DNA of 64,000 bases, taken from positions 5,146,001 through 5,210,000 of the forward strand of contig BSBM01000637.1 of assembly GCA_027924585.1 (NCBI GenBank). Reading direction: 5' to 3'. Shown here one piece after another: positions 1-11,048 of the stretch (positions are counted from its first letter, which is position 1; every line of letters starts with the position of its first letter). This stretch comes from Larix kaempferi. Its lineage: Eukaryota; Streptophyta; Pinopsida; Pinales; Pinaceae. The notes under the pieces are model-generated. The model saw nothing but the letters and a program-made list of their open reading frames with translations. It ran no database searches and had not been told where the DNA came from. The position numbers were made by a program, and so were the translations under genes.

Positions 1-74
1 ATGTTGTGGAACCAAGAGGCATCGTTGGGGCCTTCTTCGTGGTTTTAATGAGCTCCAAGAAGGGATAAAAGTGT

Positions 75-300
75 GCTTTAAAATGGTATTGTCCTGTGGA
101 TTTGTGTGAGCCTAGGACTATTCATGGTCATGAGTGCTTTCATTTTTAAGGAGTCTGAAAATGATAATAAGACTCTGAATTGGTGGAGGAGTACCGTCTT
201 GTGGATTTATACGAGCCCAATATGGTGATTGCTCGTGGTTGCTTTCATTTTTAGAGAGTTTGAAAGCGATAAGTAGACTCCATTGGTGGTATTTTTCGTA
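75..300 (-). repeat. Two ~105-bp tandem units in the E2 3' region
   Basis: Two imperfect copies begin near 82 and 187. Each runs from a GGTA(C/T)TGTC-like start, through a GTGGATTT/GAGCCCA segment, to a GAAA-GATAA end. The same pair, also 105 bp apart, occurs in E1 at about 5156 and 5261, so the duplication predates the split of E1 and E2. Confidence 0.7.
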
Positions 301-599
301 TGTTAGTCTCCAAGGACCGAAAAAGCATAAAATGATGCAAATGGAGAACTCTTCTAGCCGATGTGACTAGAGTATTCCTTTTTAGTAATTAGTCTACAAG
401 GTCTGGAAAAGGGGTAAAATTATACCAGGTAGACACCCTTTCAGATAGTTTTAGCAAGCATGAAAGGAAGAAAGATTTCTCGGTGATATTTTCATTGTTT
501 TAGGAGTCAGAAAAGAGCTTGACAGAAACTCCCTAAGTGCCTTTTTCGTAAAGGAATTGCTCTACTCGAAAAAGGGATAAAATTATACCGAACAAAAAG

Positions 600-1060
600 G
601 TATTGGTGAGAGCGAGAAATGATCTCGATCATCATCATGAGCGTGGAATATTGAATCCGGCGATATTAGAAATTTTTTAAAAGGTTAGCGGCTGATGTGG
701 CGTGCAAACCGAGGCAATGAGGGGCATTTTGAAAAAGTGCCCAAAAATTATGGGGGTGAGAGGAGAAATGATCTCAAGCATCATCACGAGCGCGGAAAAC
801 TGAATCCGATGATATAAAGATCGTCAAAAATGGGCAACCGCCGATGTGGCACGTAAACCAAGGCGATGAGGGGCATGGAAAAAAAAGTGCCCAAAAATTC
901 TAGGGGTGAGAGTGAGAAATGATCTCAAGCATCATCACAGGCACGGAAATAGGAATCTGGCAGTGCAAATGGTGCAAAAAATAGAGGTCATAATGACTCC
1001 AGAATTGTCAAATGAAAAAACTAGGTTAAAAAAGGGCTACAAATAAAGGTGAGCCCACCA
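600..1060 (-). repeat. Three ~150-bp tandem units in the E2 3' region
   Basis: Units begin near 606, 756 and 906 with GTGAGAG, then a GAAATGATCTC-A-CATCATCA block. Spacing is 150 bp. Homologous units occur in E1 at 5914, 6065 and 6212. No ORF is associated, so this is probably 3' untranslated sequence. Confidence 0.75.
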
Positions 1061-1197
1061 AGCCAAGGATGCAGTGGTGGGGAGAAATGATGACTCGCGA
1101 GGGGAAGAATACTAGGTGTAAAAAATCAAATCAGATATACAAGTGACGCGTGACCTCAAAAATGGTTGAGATTACGCATGTAAAAACGTGAGCAGGG

Positions 1198-3063
1198 TTA
1201 ATGACCTGTCCCCATGATATGTGCATGGGGTTTGTGATTGTGCATCACATATGTGTTGGTTTGAACAATGGGATCATTGAAATACTGAGATAGATGTGAT
1301 GGGGAAGGTTCAAAATGATTGATCATGCCCCCTATCCCAGGGTCGAGGTAATCTATTATGCCCCCTAACTCAGCGGTGTCAATGTGATGCAGATGTTGTC
1401 TTAGAGAGGGATCAACAGGGCATCGAGCAACTACTAGCGGGGGGGTGTACCATGAGGCTGTGGGCCATGGTGGCATACTGAAGTGATGATATGATGATGG
1501 GGGATTCCCCTTGCAAGGTGGATGCCCCCAGTATCTCTGATGAGAAAGACGATAATGATGAGTAGGTAAGGTTTTGGGCTTGCTCCCATGTTGTGGACAT
1601 GTGGTTTCCTTGTCGATTTGAAAAGGTTGAACATGTGTGTCAAAGGGATTAGTGGAAGGGGTTGATCGGACAGAGGGGTCTCCATTGGAAACCATGTAAA
1701 TTGTGTTAATATCTTATGGGGAGGAAGATGGCGGGGAATGAATTTCCTCAATAAGAGGAGGGGATGTCTCTAGGTTGGAATTATTCAGTTTGTATAGAGC
1801 TACTCTATAATCTCGGAGATCAGGGTAGTGATGTGAGTAATGGCCGTAAATACCGCATATCGCACAGGGGTGATTGGTACCCAACGATTTATTGCGAGGC
1901 TGAGGAGGCAGTTCAGGTTTGACCAGTGGGATGTTAACGTCGTCATCCAACATATTCATTTGTTCTTGAAGTGCTAGTAATTGTGGACATTGATGGGTGG
2001 CATGGCCTATGTCGTCTCACAAAGAGCACTTGGGGGGAGCACGAGTGGTTGGGGGATTCTTCGCCAGTTTTGGAGTCATTGGGGGGGTGTAGGTTGTGGG
2101 TCTAGTGGTATAGGTTTGTTGGCCTTTGCCCCTAGTGTTGCGGAGTGGTGGGGGATTATAATTGGATGTTGATGTGGTGGCCACTGTTGGGGGTGGTCGG
2201 TTTTGGAAGTTCGCGACACCGGGGGGTGGACGGTTGGAGGTATTTATGGGTTGCACCGATTGTAAAATGACATTCAGTGTTGGGGGAGGAGTTGGGGCAG
2301 GTAGGTACCTTACAGGTAGTCCTAATGTCAATCCTGGGAGATTGAGTGTAGCCATGACTGGTGTGCTGATGGCACCTGAAGGGGGAAATAAAAATGGGAT
2401 AGTGTGAATTGGTGTGGCTCCTACATGAGTTGGCACTGAGGGTGGTTGCAGTTGTAAAGGGGGCTGTTGGTTTGGTACCTGTGTGTTATGCGAGAGGGTG
2501 CACAAATCGGATATATCAGTTATCTTCAAAGGGGGTGGGATGGATTGGAATGTGGAATTCATAGGTTATTCCGAGTATAATCCGGGTCTGACTGTGGAGA
2601 CGAACGATGTAGGTGCATTCTGAATTGGTTGTTCAATCATAGGGAGAACATTTGCAGGTGCAGCGGGGGCGTATTGGTGTCGATGCGTTTGGAGGTTGAT
2701 ATCATTCAATGACATCATTAGCAAATGGTGAGTGTTTGACTCTGTATGCTGGTAATCAATTGCAGCATAGGTAATTTGCTGCTATGGTGCAGCGGATACT
2801 TGTGGGAGATCCATTGGACTTTTTACTCCTTGGTTGGGTAGAGGATTCTGCAATATCATGGGTTGCAGTTGAGGAGGTGGTGGTGGATTTGGAGTGTGTC
2901 CTTGTCGTTGGGCATCATCAGTCCACAGTTGGAGTGCTCGCTCCAAATGGGGGCAAGTGTGTGTGTAATGGTCGTATACCCCGCATATGGAACATGGGTG
3001 GTTTGTTCGTAAATTGGGGTTCTTACCCTGTTTCGGAGGTCGATCAGGGTTTTGGTTGGTGGG
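1198..3063 (-). pseudogene. E2 Gag C-terminal region, protease deleted
   Basis: One minus-strand frame carries, in order: a CCHC knuckle of the CSIC-Y-H-C type (about 3000), a Pro/Gln-rich linker, a Pro/Thr-rich region (2562-2017), two further knuckles, and a tail containing DPGIGG shared with E1. Compared with E1, the roughly 730-bp protease block is missing, and a continuous reading frame bridges the gap near 2670. The second cysteine of the middle knuckle is now TGA (about 2017) and the last cysteine of the third knuckle is Tyr. Further stops lie near 1714 and before the tail. Known family: plant Ty3/Gypsy Gag. Role inferred: structural RNA-binding protein, now dead. Confidence 0.75.
3059..3063. 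other. Target-site duplication, left flank of E1 (GTGGG)
   Basis: GTGGG directly precedes the 3' LTR of E1 and is identical to 13470-13474 beyond its 5' LTR. A 5-bp duplication is normal for Ty3/Gypsy integration. Confidence 0.93.
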
Positions 3064-3809
3064 TGTAGCTACGATTTTACCCCTAGCTTGTGCAAATGAG
3101 CACCTACGAAGGAGAAGGGACTCCTTAGTAGCAGTTCAGTAAATGGAAATTATTAAGCTAAAACAGAAATGTAAACTACTCTAAAACATGTGCATGAAAC
3201 CTAAACAACAAAATGTAAATAATGGTTTTTGTATTAATATTACCTCCAATGTGAAGGTTGGTGAAGCTCTTGCAATGTCCAAGAGGGTTTCTCCAAGCTC
3301 CAATGTGCTCCTTCTCTTTCTCCAATGGTGGGAATGGGCCAAAAGGGGCTCTCAAGGTGAAAGTGGCTCAATGGTGAGCTAGGGTTTCGAGAGAGATTTT
3401 GGCAGAGTAAGGTTATGCTTGATTGTGGATATGAAATGAGGGATCTCCATCACCTATTTATAGTTTTTTGGTGGTGGAGTGCTGGCCCATGGTTTTGGGA
3501 ACCATATGGTTTAGGGCAGCTGTATAGGGTTTTTTCCTCCTTTTCCTCATTATTTTATATTTTTTATTCCCTTTTTAGAGGGATTTTGCTATTTTAGAGG
3601 AATTTTGGATATTTTTGGAGGAAAAAGGGGTTTTTTTAGCCTTTTTGAGGCTTTTTTGATGGTTTTGTGGCCTTTTGGAGGCATTTTAGGCCTTTTGGAG
3701 GCTTTTTAGTGGGATTTTTAGGGTTTTTAAGGGAAATATGGTAGGAAAATGGACAAATGAGTCATGTAATGGGGTAGATGAGGTAGTGAGCACTTTTTGG
3801 GTGTTAACA
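3064..3809 (-). repeat. E1 3' LTR (746 bp)
   Basis: Matches the 5' LTR at 12746-13469 with about 2% substitutions. On the minus strand it starts TGTTAACACCC and ends AGCTACA. A GGCATTTTAGGCCTTTTGGA-like stretch near 3680 is absent from the 5' LTR and accounts for most of the length difference. It contains the LTR TATA box at 3454-3463. Confidence 0.93.
3454..3463 (-). promoter_or_regulatory. TATA box in E1 3' LTR
   Basis: The minus strand reads CTATAAATAG, a consensus plant TATA element, at the same place as in the 5' LTR copies. Promoter role is inferred from sequence and position. Confidence 0.6.
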
Positions 3810-3821
3810 AATTGCCCCCTG
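3810..3821 (-). other. Polypurine tract of E1
   Basis: On the minus strand AGGGGGCAATT lies directly before the LTR start TGTTAAC. A purine-rich run next to the 3' LTR is the expected primer site for plus-strand DNA synthesis. Confidence 0.7.
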
Positions 3822-3964
3822 ATGTGTGAGGGCAGCAGCTCATCGTATGGCCGATGGACATCGTAAGTCATATATGGTTTTCCTAGAGTGTGGAGAAGAG
3901 AAGAAACAAACTGAAGCCCGGAACAACGATCCCAAACAAACTGCAAGAACTAAAAGTACATAGC

Positions 3965-4210
3965 CTCAATAATGGATGAGGAATCATCTGATCATATGGA
4001 CGAGGTGGTCATTCCCATGCTCGTAGCAGGATATAACATAATAATAACAATGGGGTCCAAAAGATGGGGACCTGACATATACATGAGCTCAAATACTGAA
4101 TGAGGGATAATCTCAATATATGGACGAGGCGGGCATACCCATGCTCGTATCAAGATACATAAAAAGAACTGTGAGGCCCGAAAAGAGGGACCTGTAAGAT
4201 ACATAGAGAA
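3965..4210 (-). repeat. Two ~125-bp diverged tandem units in E1 3' region
   Basis: Two copies share ATATGGACGAGG and CCCATGCTCGTA about 125 bp apart (near 3998 and 4120), followed in each by a GGGACCTG segment. No coding role is apparent. Confidence 0.6.
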
Positions 4211-5155
4211 CCACTGTGTACATCATAAGGGTCCAGAGGGGACACAAATCTGGGACATACAGCTGGGCTGACCATGTTGGAGCTGAAGAACTGATACACT
4301 GGAACAATCAACAGTGCTACTGAGTGTGGTACCAAAGGAACTGATGAGCTGCTAGATCAGAGTGATAAGGGGTACACTCACAATGGTACACTGAACTGGA
4401 ACTGATCTGGGACTGAACTGGGTACTCAAGGAAGAATATAACTGGATGGCTTCCGAATACAATCGCCAACGCAGCTCGGACATCCATGGAAACATACAAC
4501 TGGGTGTTCCAAAGTGACTCACCAATGTGCTAGAGTCGGGGGAAATCCGGGTTCTTCGACAAATAATGGTAGGTATGTAAATCCTGCGCGATTCTCAATG
4601 ATGCGATCAAGGTGCTGAAGTCGAGGATGTGAGAAACAACCATTCGGAGAGGCAATGATGACTCCTCTCAAAATGGTCCGTAGGCACTCACCACAAATGG
4701 TGATGGGTCCAAGGCGCAGGGGCCTCTGGGTCTATCCTCTGGAATAGAGGGGCTGTCGTCGACAGAGGGAGACCTGCAACTATCAAGGCAATGATGTTTC
4801 CTTGACAGGAGCACAAGATGGAGAACCGAAATGTGACAGTACTGATGGTAGGACTGACAAACTGGGGGGACAACTGGGCAAGTAGAGTGGGTGGACTCAA
4901 ACTTCCTTTGTTCAAAGTATGATAATGGGGATGATCGGGCAGCATATGAAACTGACTGAGGGGATAGGGATCATAGCTGTACTGGGAAGTGACTGGGATG
5001 AGGGAGACTCAAGCTGGTGTAAAATGGCAGGAGACTGCAGAATACTCTGAACAAAGGCGACCTGATTGGGGGTGCTATCGAGATGATCGATCAGAGTGCC
5101 TGGAGGCACGGGATGACTTCTTCATGGGTTAAGGAACTAGAAGAAGTGAGTGTAG

Positions 5156-5365
5156 AATGGTACTATCTTGTGGATTTATACGAGCCCAAGACAGTTCATG
5201 CTCGTGATTGCTTTCAATTTTAAGGAGTCTGAAAGCGATAAGAAGACTCTGAAATGATGGAATGGTACTGTCGTGTGGATTTTACGAGCCCAGGACAGTT
5301 CATGCTCGTGGTTGCTTTCAATTTTAAAGAGTCTGAAAATGATAAGAAGACTCCAGGGGGTTGCT
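5156..5365 (-). repeat. Two ~105-bp tandem units in E1 3' region
   Basis: Units start at 5156 and 5261 with AATGGTACT and contain GAGCCCA-GACAGTTCATGCTCG. They match the pair in E2 near 82 and 187. Confidence 0.75.
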
Positions 5366-5913
5366 TTTTTGTGTGTTAGTCTCCAAGGCCCAAAGAAGCA
5401 TAAAAGGATGCAATGAAGAACTCTTCTAGCCGGTGTGACTAGAGTATTCCTTTTTCGTAATTAGTCTACCAGGTCCGGAAAAGGGTTAAACTTATACCAG
5501 ATAGACGCCCTTTCAGGTACTTTAACGAGCATGAAAGGAAGAAAGATTTCTCGGCGATCTTTTCATTGTTTTACGAGTCAGAAAAGAGCTTAACGGAAAC
5601 TCCCTAAGTGCCTTTTCCGTAAAGGACTTGTCCGGCCCGAAAAAGGGATAAAATTATACCGAACAAAAGAAATGGCCAGGCAAGGAGGAAGTGCTCAATC
5701 AAGGAACATTTATGATGACCAAGAACGAGGGTGGGGGGGAACACTAGTGGCCCTACTTGCTGGGTTAATGAAATGTTGGAAAAATAACGAGACATTTGCA
5801 GTATGACAGGAGTGAATGGCTCATGTAAAAATGTGGAACAATCCGATGGTGGCCGATGTGGTGCGCAAACCGAGGCAGCAAGGTGTCGGGACACAATGTT
5901 GAAACTGTACCAA

Positions 5914-6290
5914 GTGAGAGTGAGAAATGATCTCAAGCATCATCACGAGCTCAGAAAAATGAATCCGGCGATATAAAGAGTGTCAAAAATAGAGAACGGC
6001 CAATGTGGCACGTAAACCGAAGCGATGGGGGGCATTTTGGAAAAAATACCCGAAAAATCTGGGGGTGAGAGTGAGAAATGATCTCAAGCATCATCACGAG
6101 CTCGAAAAAATGAATCCGATGATATAAGGTATATCAAAAATGGGCTACGGCCGATGTGGCATGCAAACTGGGGTGACAAGGTGTCGGGACACAATGTTGA
6201 TATTGGTCCTGGTGAGAGTGAGAAATGATCTCAAACATCCTCACGGGCTCGGAAAAATGAATCCAATGGTGCAAATGGTGCGAAAAATGG
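5914..6290 (-). repeat. Three ~150-bp tandem units in E1 3' region
   Basis: Units begin near 5914, 6065 and 6212 with GTGAGAGTGAGAAATGATCT and are homologous to the three units of E2 at 606-1060. Conserved order across both elements suggests 3' UTR sequence inherited from a common ancestor. Confidence 0.75.
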
Positions 6291-6422
6291 AGGTCATAAT
6301 ACTAGGTGTATCATGATGGCCCGTGGGGGCAGAATACTAGGTGTATCAAATCAAATCAAATCTACAAGTGACATGTGACCTCAAAAATGGTTGAGATCAC
6401 AAGTGTGAAAAAGTGAGCAGGG

Positions 6423-8714
6423 TTAATGATTTGCCCCAATGCTATGTGCATGGGGTTTGTGATTATGGATCACATATGTGTGGGTTTGAACAATGGGTTC
6501 ATTGACGTGCTGAGATAGATGTGATGGGGAAGGTTCAAAATGATTGATCATGCCCCCTATCCCAGGGTCGAGGGAATCTATTATGCCCCTTGACTCAGAG
6601 GTGTCAAGGTGGTGCTCTATGATGGTGGGGTCAAGACCGGGCACTACAGTATAGGAACAGGAAAAGACATCACGGAATTCTTGGAAAAAATTTTGGTACT
6701 TTCCGATCTCGTACTCAGTGCAGGAGGCTCCTAAAGTGATGAGTTCAGGGGCACCTCCGGGGGCATAGATATCTATTTGGATGAAAGGGGAGATGTTGGC
6801 CATATTACCCTCCTCGAAGGCGTCAGGAGCAGGAATAGGGTCCTTAAACCAGTCGACCTTGGTGGGAAGGAAGTCTTTGGATTCAACCGTGAATTGGGTG
6901 GTTGTGCTAGAGGAGGATTCTTCTGGGATGAAATAGAAACGGTGGTGCATGTCATCCCAGGGATAATCTGGGGCAGTGAGAGCCTCAAGAATCTCCTCAT
7001 CAGTACGGAAAGTTTGTGTCGTCAAACTGGTTGACGAGGGGGTAGTGGTTGAAGAGATCATGTAAATGCTGTTTACCTCTCCTGATGGGGGTGAGATCGG
7101 GGGGTGAATCTCTTCAATAGTGGTTGGTGTCGTCTCAAGATCCAGATTGTTCATCTCATAGAGAGCTGCTCTGTAATCGGGGAGATCGGGACAGTGATGT
7201 GAGTAGTGCTCGTAAATACCGCATATGGCACAGGGGTGGTTAGTGCGCAGTGATTTATCTTTAGGCTTGGGGGTAGGTTCTAGCTTGACAACCAGAAAAC
7301 TGGGGTCATCGTCGAGCATCTGCATGTGTTCCTGTAATGCAAGTAACTGTGGACATTGGTGAGTCGCATGGTCTAACTCGTCGCACAATGAGCATTTGGG
7401 AGGAGCACAAAATACTGGGGGGTTTTTTATTGTCTTGGGAGGCGGTACAGCAGTGTAAGGTTGGGGACCTCTTCCCACAGTGGGTTTGGGAGTAGGAGGG
7501 GGATTCGTGGAGGACGACGGGGTAGAGACACCGGGGGGTGGCTGAGTGGTAGTATCCATGGGTTGCACCGGTTGGAGGACGATGCTTGGTGTCGGCGGGG
7601 GAACGGGAGGCGAAAGATACCAAACAGGTAATCCCAAGGTTAGCCCAGGGAGGCTAAGGGTAGCCATAACCGGGGCGCTTACTACTCCTAAGGGACGGAC
7701 TAGGAAGGGGATCGTATGAATAGGTGTAACACCAATGTGGCTAGGTACCAGTGGTGGTTTAGGCAACAAGGTTGGTTGATTATTAGGTGTTTGGTTATCG
7801 TGGGACGAGGTACATAAGTCAGACACTTCGAGCATAGATGACGGGGGAGGAATGGATTGGAAGGTGGATGTCATCGGTGGGTCTGAGTAAACTCCAGGTC
7901 CCAAGGAGGAAACAAACGAGGTAGCGGCACCATTAACAGGTTGTTCAACCATGGGGAGAACATTCTCGGGTGCAGCAGGGGCAATTGGATCATAATAAGT
8001 AAGTTGGTCGATCTTAACCACGTGTCCATCATGGGGGAACATCATGGTACGAAAGATAGAGGAAGCAACTGCCCGCATAGCATCCATGTAGATGTGACCG
8101 AGTAAGAGGTTGTAATCAAGCTGGGCGTTGATGACCTCGATATCGATGAGGACAGTTTTACCACCTAACTGGACAGGGACATTGGAGAGGAGACCTTGGG
8201 GCTGAGCCGAACGACCGTCGTAGGCGCGTAATGCAGTGGTGGACTGCTGGAGGATAGGGGATCCCAACTTCTGCCATACGAATGTAGACATAACGCATGT
8301 GGAGGCACCTTCATTGATAATGCACCGATGGATGACAATATTTCGAACGGAAACAGAAACTTGGAATGCTAAGGTGGAAGGCAGGCGTGGTTCGGACTGG
8401 TCCAAATCAAATGCCATCAAATTTGAATCATTTGGGTCAATAGCCCCAATGGCTGAGAGTAAAGTCTTGCGCTGGGAAGGGCAGTTCTTCAAGACTTCTA
8501 ACGCAGACATGGCTGCGGGAGATTGGGCTAGGTCGTCTACAATGTTGTAGTTTGACGCAGCGCGTGCAATGGGGTTGTTGTTGATACGGCGAAGTGGGAA
8601 GCGAGGTGCTTTGGAAGTACCATCTATTGGGGGTGGGGGTATACGCAACGCCTGATCAGTGGGATGAGCGTTGGTGGTTTTATCAGTGGGAGGGGCTTCA
8701 GAGGTGGAGCCATA
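6423..8714 (-). pseudogene. E1 retropepsin-like domain plus two zinc knuckles, pol truncated (copy A)
   Basis: The frame is open for over 740 codons (first Met at 8648) and is the same frame as the upstream gag, separated by one TAA (8715-8717). Numbered from that Met: aspartic-protease-like domain at about 95-225, with NEGAST at 112-117 where a retropepsin has D-[ST]-G, and LLG at 182-184; a Pro-rich linker; two CCHC knuckles (Cys419-432 and Cys473-486); then near 655-680 the F.DVF..SY...PG.DP linker that precedes RT in plant Ty3/Gypsy elements. The RT itself is absent and a short DPGIGG tail follows. Seen in both duplicate copies. Catalytic Asp is Asn, so protease activity is doubtful. Confidence 0.8.
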
Positions 8715-11048
8715 TTAGTTCCTGCGAGTCTGAAGGTTGACATCAGCGGAAGACATCATCAACAAGTGGTGGGTACCCGAGTCAAACATGGGTTGATCAA
8801 GAGCGGCGTAAGTGATTTGTTGTTGAGGTTGCGCGTTGGCTTGGGGTGGGGCCAACAGCTGAGTGTTTACTATGCCTTGAGTTGGTAAGGGGTTTTGCAG
8901 CACTAAAGGGGGCTGCTGAGGTTGAGGGGGATTGGGCGGTGCTTGAGGAGCCGCATGCCCTTGGCGATGGGCTTCATCAACCCAAAGTTGCCGAGCTCAC
9001 TCTAAATGTGGGCAAGCATGTGTGTAGTGGCCATAGACCTCGCAGATGGAACAAGGATGGTTCGTTCGCAAATTAGGGTTTTTAGCCTGCTTGGGCGGGC
9101 GATCAAGGTTTTGGTTAGCGGGGGCCGTGTTGTTGTTGTCTGGGGGATTAGGCGGTTGACCACCTTGGTCTGTAGGTGGGTTGTTCCCACGATTACGGCC
9201 CTTGCCGCGATTTTGTTGGCCCTGGTTGCGCTGGTTATTCTGGTTTTGCTGCTAATTTTGTTGGGCGTACACTTGCCCTTGGGCAGCAGGTGGGTTTTGA
9301 GGTTGTGCAGGTGCGGGAGCAGGCTACGGTGGATGATAGGTAGGTGGAGGCTGCGCAGGTGCGAAACCTTGAGGAGGTTGCTGATATGTCTGCGGAGCAA
9401 GTTGTGGGTTTTCCGCAGGGGCTGCCTGTGGCGGATAATAAGCTGGTTGGGCTTGAGGAGGCGCAGGAGCTGGTGCATCCTGCTGGTGGTAATAGGGGTG
9501 AGGTGCGACCGGGGGGTTATAAGCAGGGGGAGCATGACCGAAGAACTGAGGTGGAGAGGTGGGTCCATGGGAGTGATCGTGATGTGTCATAAAAGCATAT
9601 GAGTTGGTATCCCCAGACTGTGAGGTGGCCCGCGAAAGGTCAGGGCCCGGGGTAGGACGTGCTATGGAAAAGGGTTGGGGATGTGAAGATACACGGCCAA
9701 TGATGACGTCTACAGCGTGGGATGCCCCCGGCGCATCGTGCTGGGAGGACTCGCCGCGAGGGGCGTCAGGTATAATGGTATAGAGATAACCTGACTGGGC
9801 GTAAATGAGGTCGAACTGCTGTGCCTTAAGGATGGCCTCTTCTTCAGACTGGGGTCTTTCGGAAGCTACATCCTTAGCAATGACAGGAAGAAGGGACTTC
9901 AGGAACCAATCTAGGAAGATACGGTCGTCCAATTTGATCTTGCATAAGCTACGGCGTCTACGCCACTCATGAATGTGGTCCGTGATGTGGGTAGCGGTGT
10001 TTTTTGTGCAAGATAGGAGGATCTCAATGCCCGCGTCATAGCGGACAGGTAACTGGAAGAACTGCAGGAAGGTCGAGGCAAGGGAAGTAAAGGTGGCATG
10101 GGTCCCATGGGGTTGCTCAATATACCACTTGGCTGCAGAGCCAGTGAAGGTGCGCTGTAACAGACGGAGGCAAAGAGAGTCATCCACTATGGATTTGGAG
10201 GAACACCATAGATGGAAGGACATTATATGGTTTTGTGGGTCCTCACCTGCCTTGCCCTCGAACTTAGGGATGCCAGAGGGGAGCTTGGTAGGCATGTGAG
10301 GCCATGCAGGGTCATGTTGGATAGGATCGTTGGTCAGTCTGTCTAGGTCAGGTAGGTTGAGGCTAGCCATGAATGGCAGACTGGAAGAAGGATGTGACAC
10401 AGGAGTGGGTTGGACCAAGTTGGGGCCCATGCCCCCAAGTAGAGGGGCAGGGTTGGTAATGTTTCCCCCAAGTGGGGGAACTAAGGTAGTATAGGATGGG
10501 CCTGCACCACCATGGGTAGTGTGAGTCACTGGTGGAGTGGTGATATGTATGCCAGCTATGGGAATGGGAATGGTGACCGGGATGGTGGACGTGGACGCCA
10601 TCGAGGGCATTCCCAGAGCAGGTGTGGTAACTGGTATAGTGGTGGACGTGCCACCAATGCTCCCTACAACGAAAGGAGTGGAAGTTGCGCCAGCCATGGG
10701 GCTACTGGGGGCAGTGTAAATGGGGTTCTCAGACTCTTCCTCAGAATCGGAGGTAAAGTAAGGGGCGTCAATATCTGGTGACAGAGTCCTATGCCTTTGA
10801 CGAGTGGATTCAAGTGACAAGGCTCTAGATCTATGATAAGTGGTATCAAGTGATAATGATCTGTGGCGATGACGGGTGGTGTCAAGTGAACCATGCTTTG
10901 GGGGATCGCCCCTGAGGCGCCGAGAATGTCTCGGGGACTCAATGGTGACAGATGGTGTCGAATCTCTGTGGGTTGAGGTGAGTAAAAAATAGCTCAAAAA
11001 CCCTAATGCAACCGAGTGTGCAGAAGGAGAGCTCAAAAAACAAGGCAC
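8715..11048 (-). pseudogene. E1 Gag, copy A, with in-frame stops
   Basis: Starts at the ATG at 11048. The N-terminal region has repeated (S/T)xRxRxR-type basic segments alternating with SLDTT/SLEST motifs, then Pro/Thr-rich sequence, then a retrotransposon Gag capsid domain (about 10330-9770; motifs FEGKAGEDP, SFHLWCSS, AKWYIEQP, HIHEWRRRRSL), a Pro/Gln-rich region and a CCHC knuckle CSIC-x4-H-x4-C near 9010-9062. Stops: TAG at 9324-9326 (CAG in copy B), TAG at 9252-9254 (both copies) and TAA at 8715-8717. It would form the particle and bind element RNA. The frame is shared with the protease, so a single Gag-Pro polyprotein is inferred. Confidence 0.85.

Larger units (their letters stand above)
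1..3063 (-). mobile_element. E2, 3' half of a non-autonomous Ty3/Gypsy-like element
   Basis: Seen: the minus strand reads the C-terminal part of a Gag-type frame (3063 to about 1198), then non-coding 3' sequence toward position 1. It continues the Gag frame that stops at 13470 on the far side of E1: joining the two flanks restores an in-frame Asn-rich stretch followed by a CCHC zinc knuckle. Its own 3' LTR must lie left of the window. No RT, RNase H or integrase is visible between the Gag tail and the window edge. Inference: E2 depended on other elements for its enzymes. Confidence 0.85.
3822..6422 (-). other. E1 non-coding 3' region
   Basis: About 2.6 kb between the gag-protease frame and the polypurine tract. 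Only short, unsupported ORFs occur. It holds three tandem-repeat blocks (about 3965-4210, 5156-5365 and 5914-6290). An autonomous element would encode RT, RNase H and integrase here; no YxDD, HHCC or DDE-like region is seen on either strand. Confidence 0.7.

Noticed and set aside
3822-5110. Short minus-strand ORFs of 60-86 codons in the E1 3' region
   Set aside because: No domain, no homologue elsewhere in the window and overlapping frames in a repeat-rich stretch.
9002-9602. Opposite-strand and off-frame ORFs of about 190 codons over the gag tail
   Set aside because: Low-complexity Arg/Leu-rich shadows of the Pro/Gln-rich Gag region; duplicated only because the block is duplicated.
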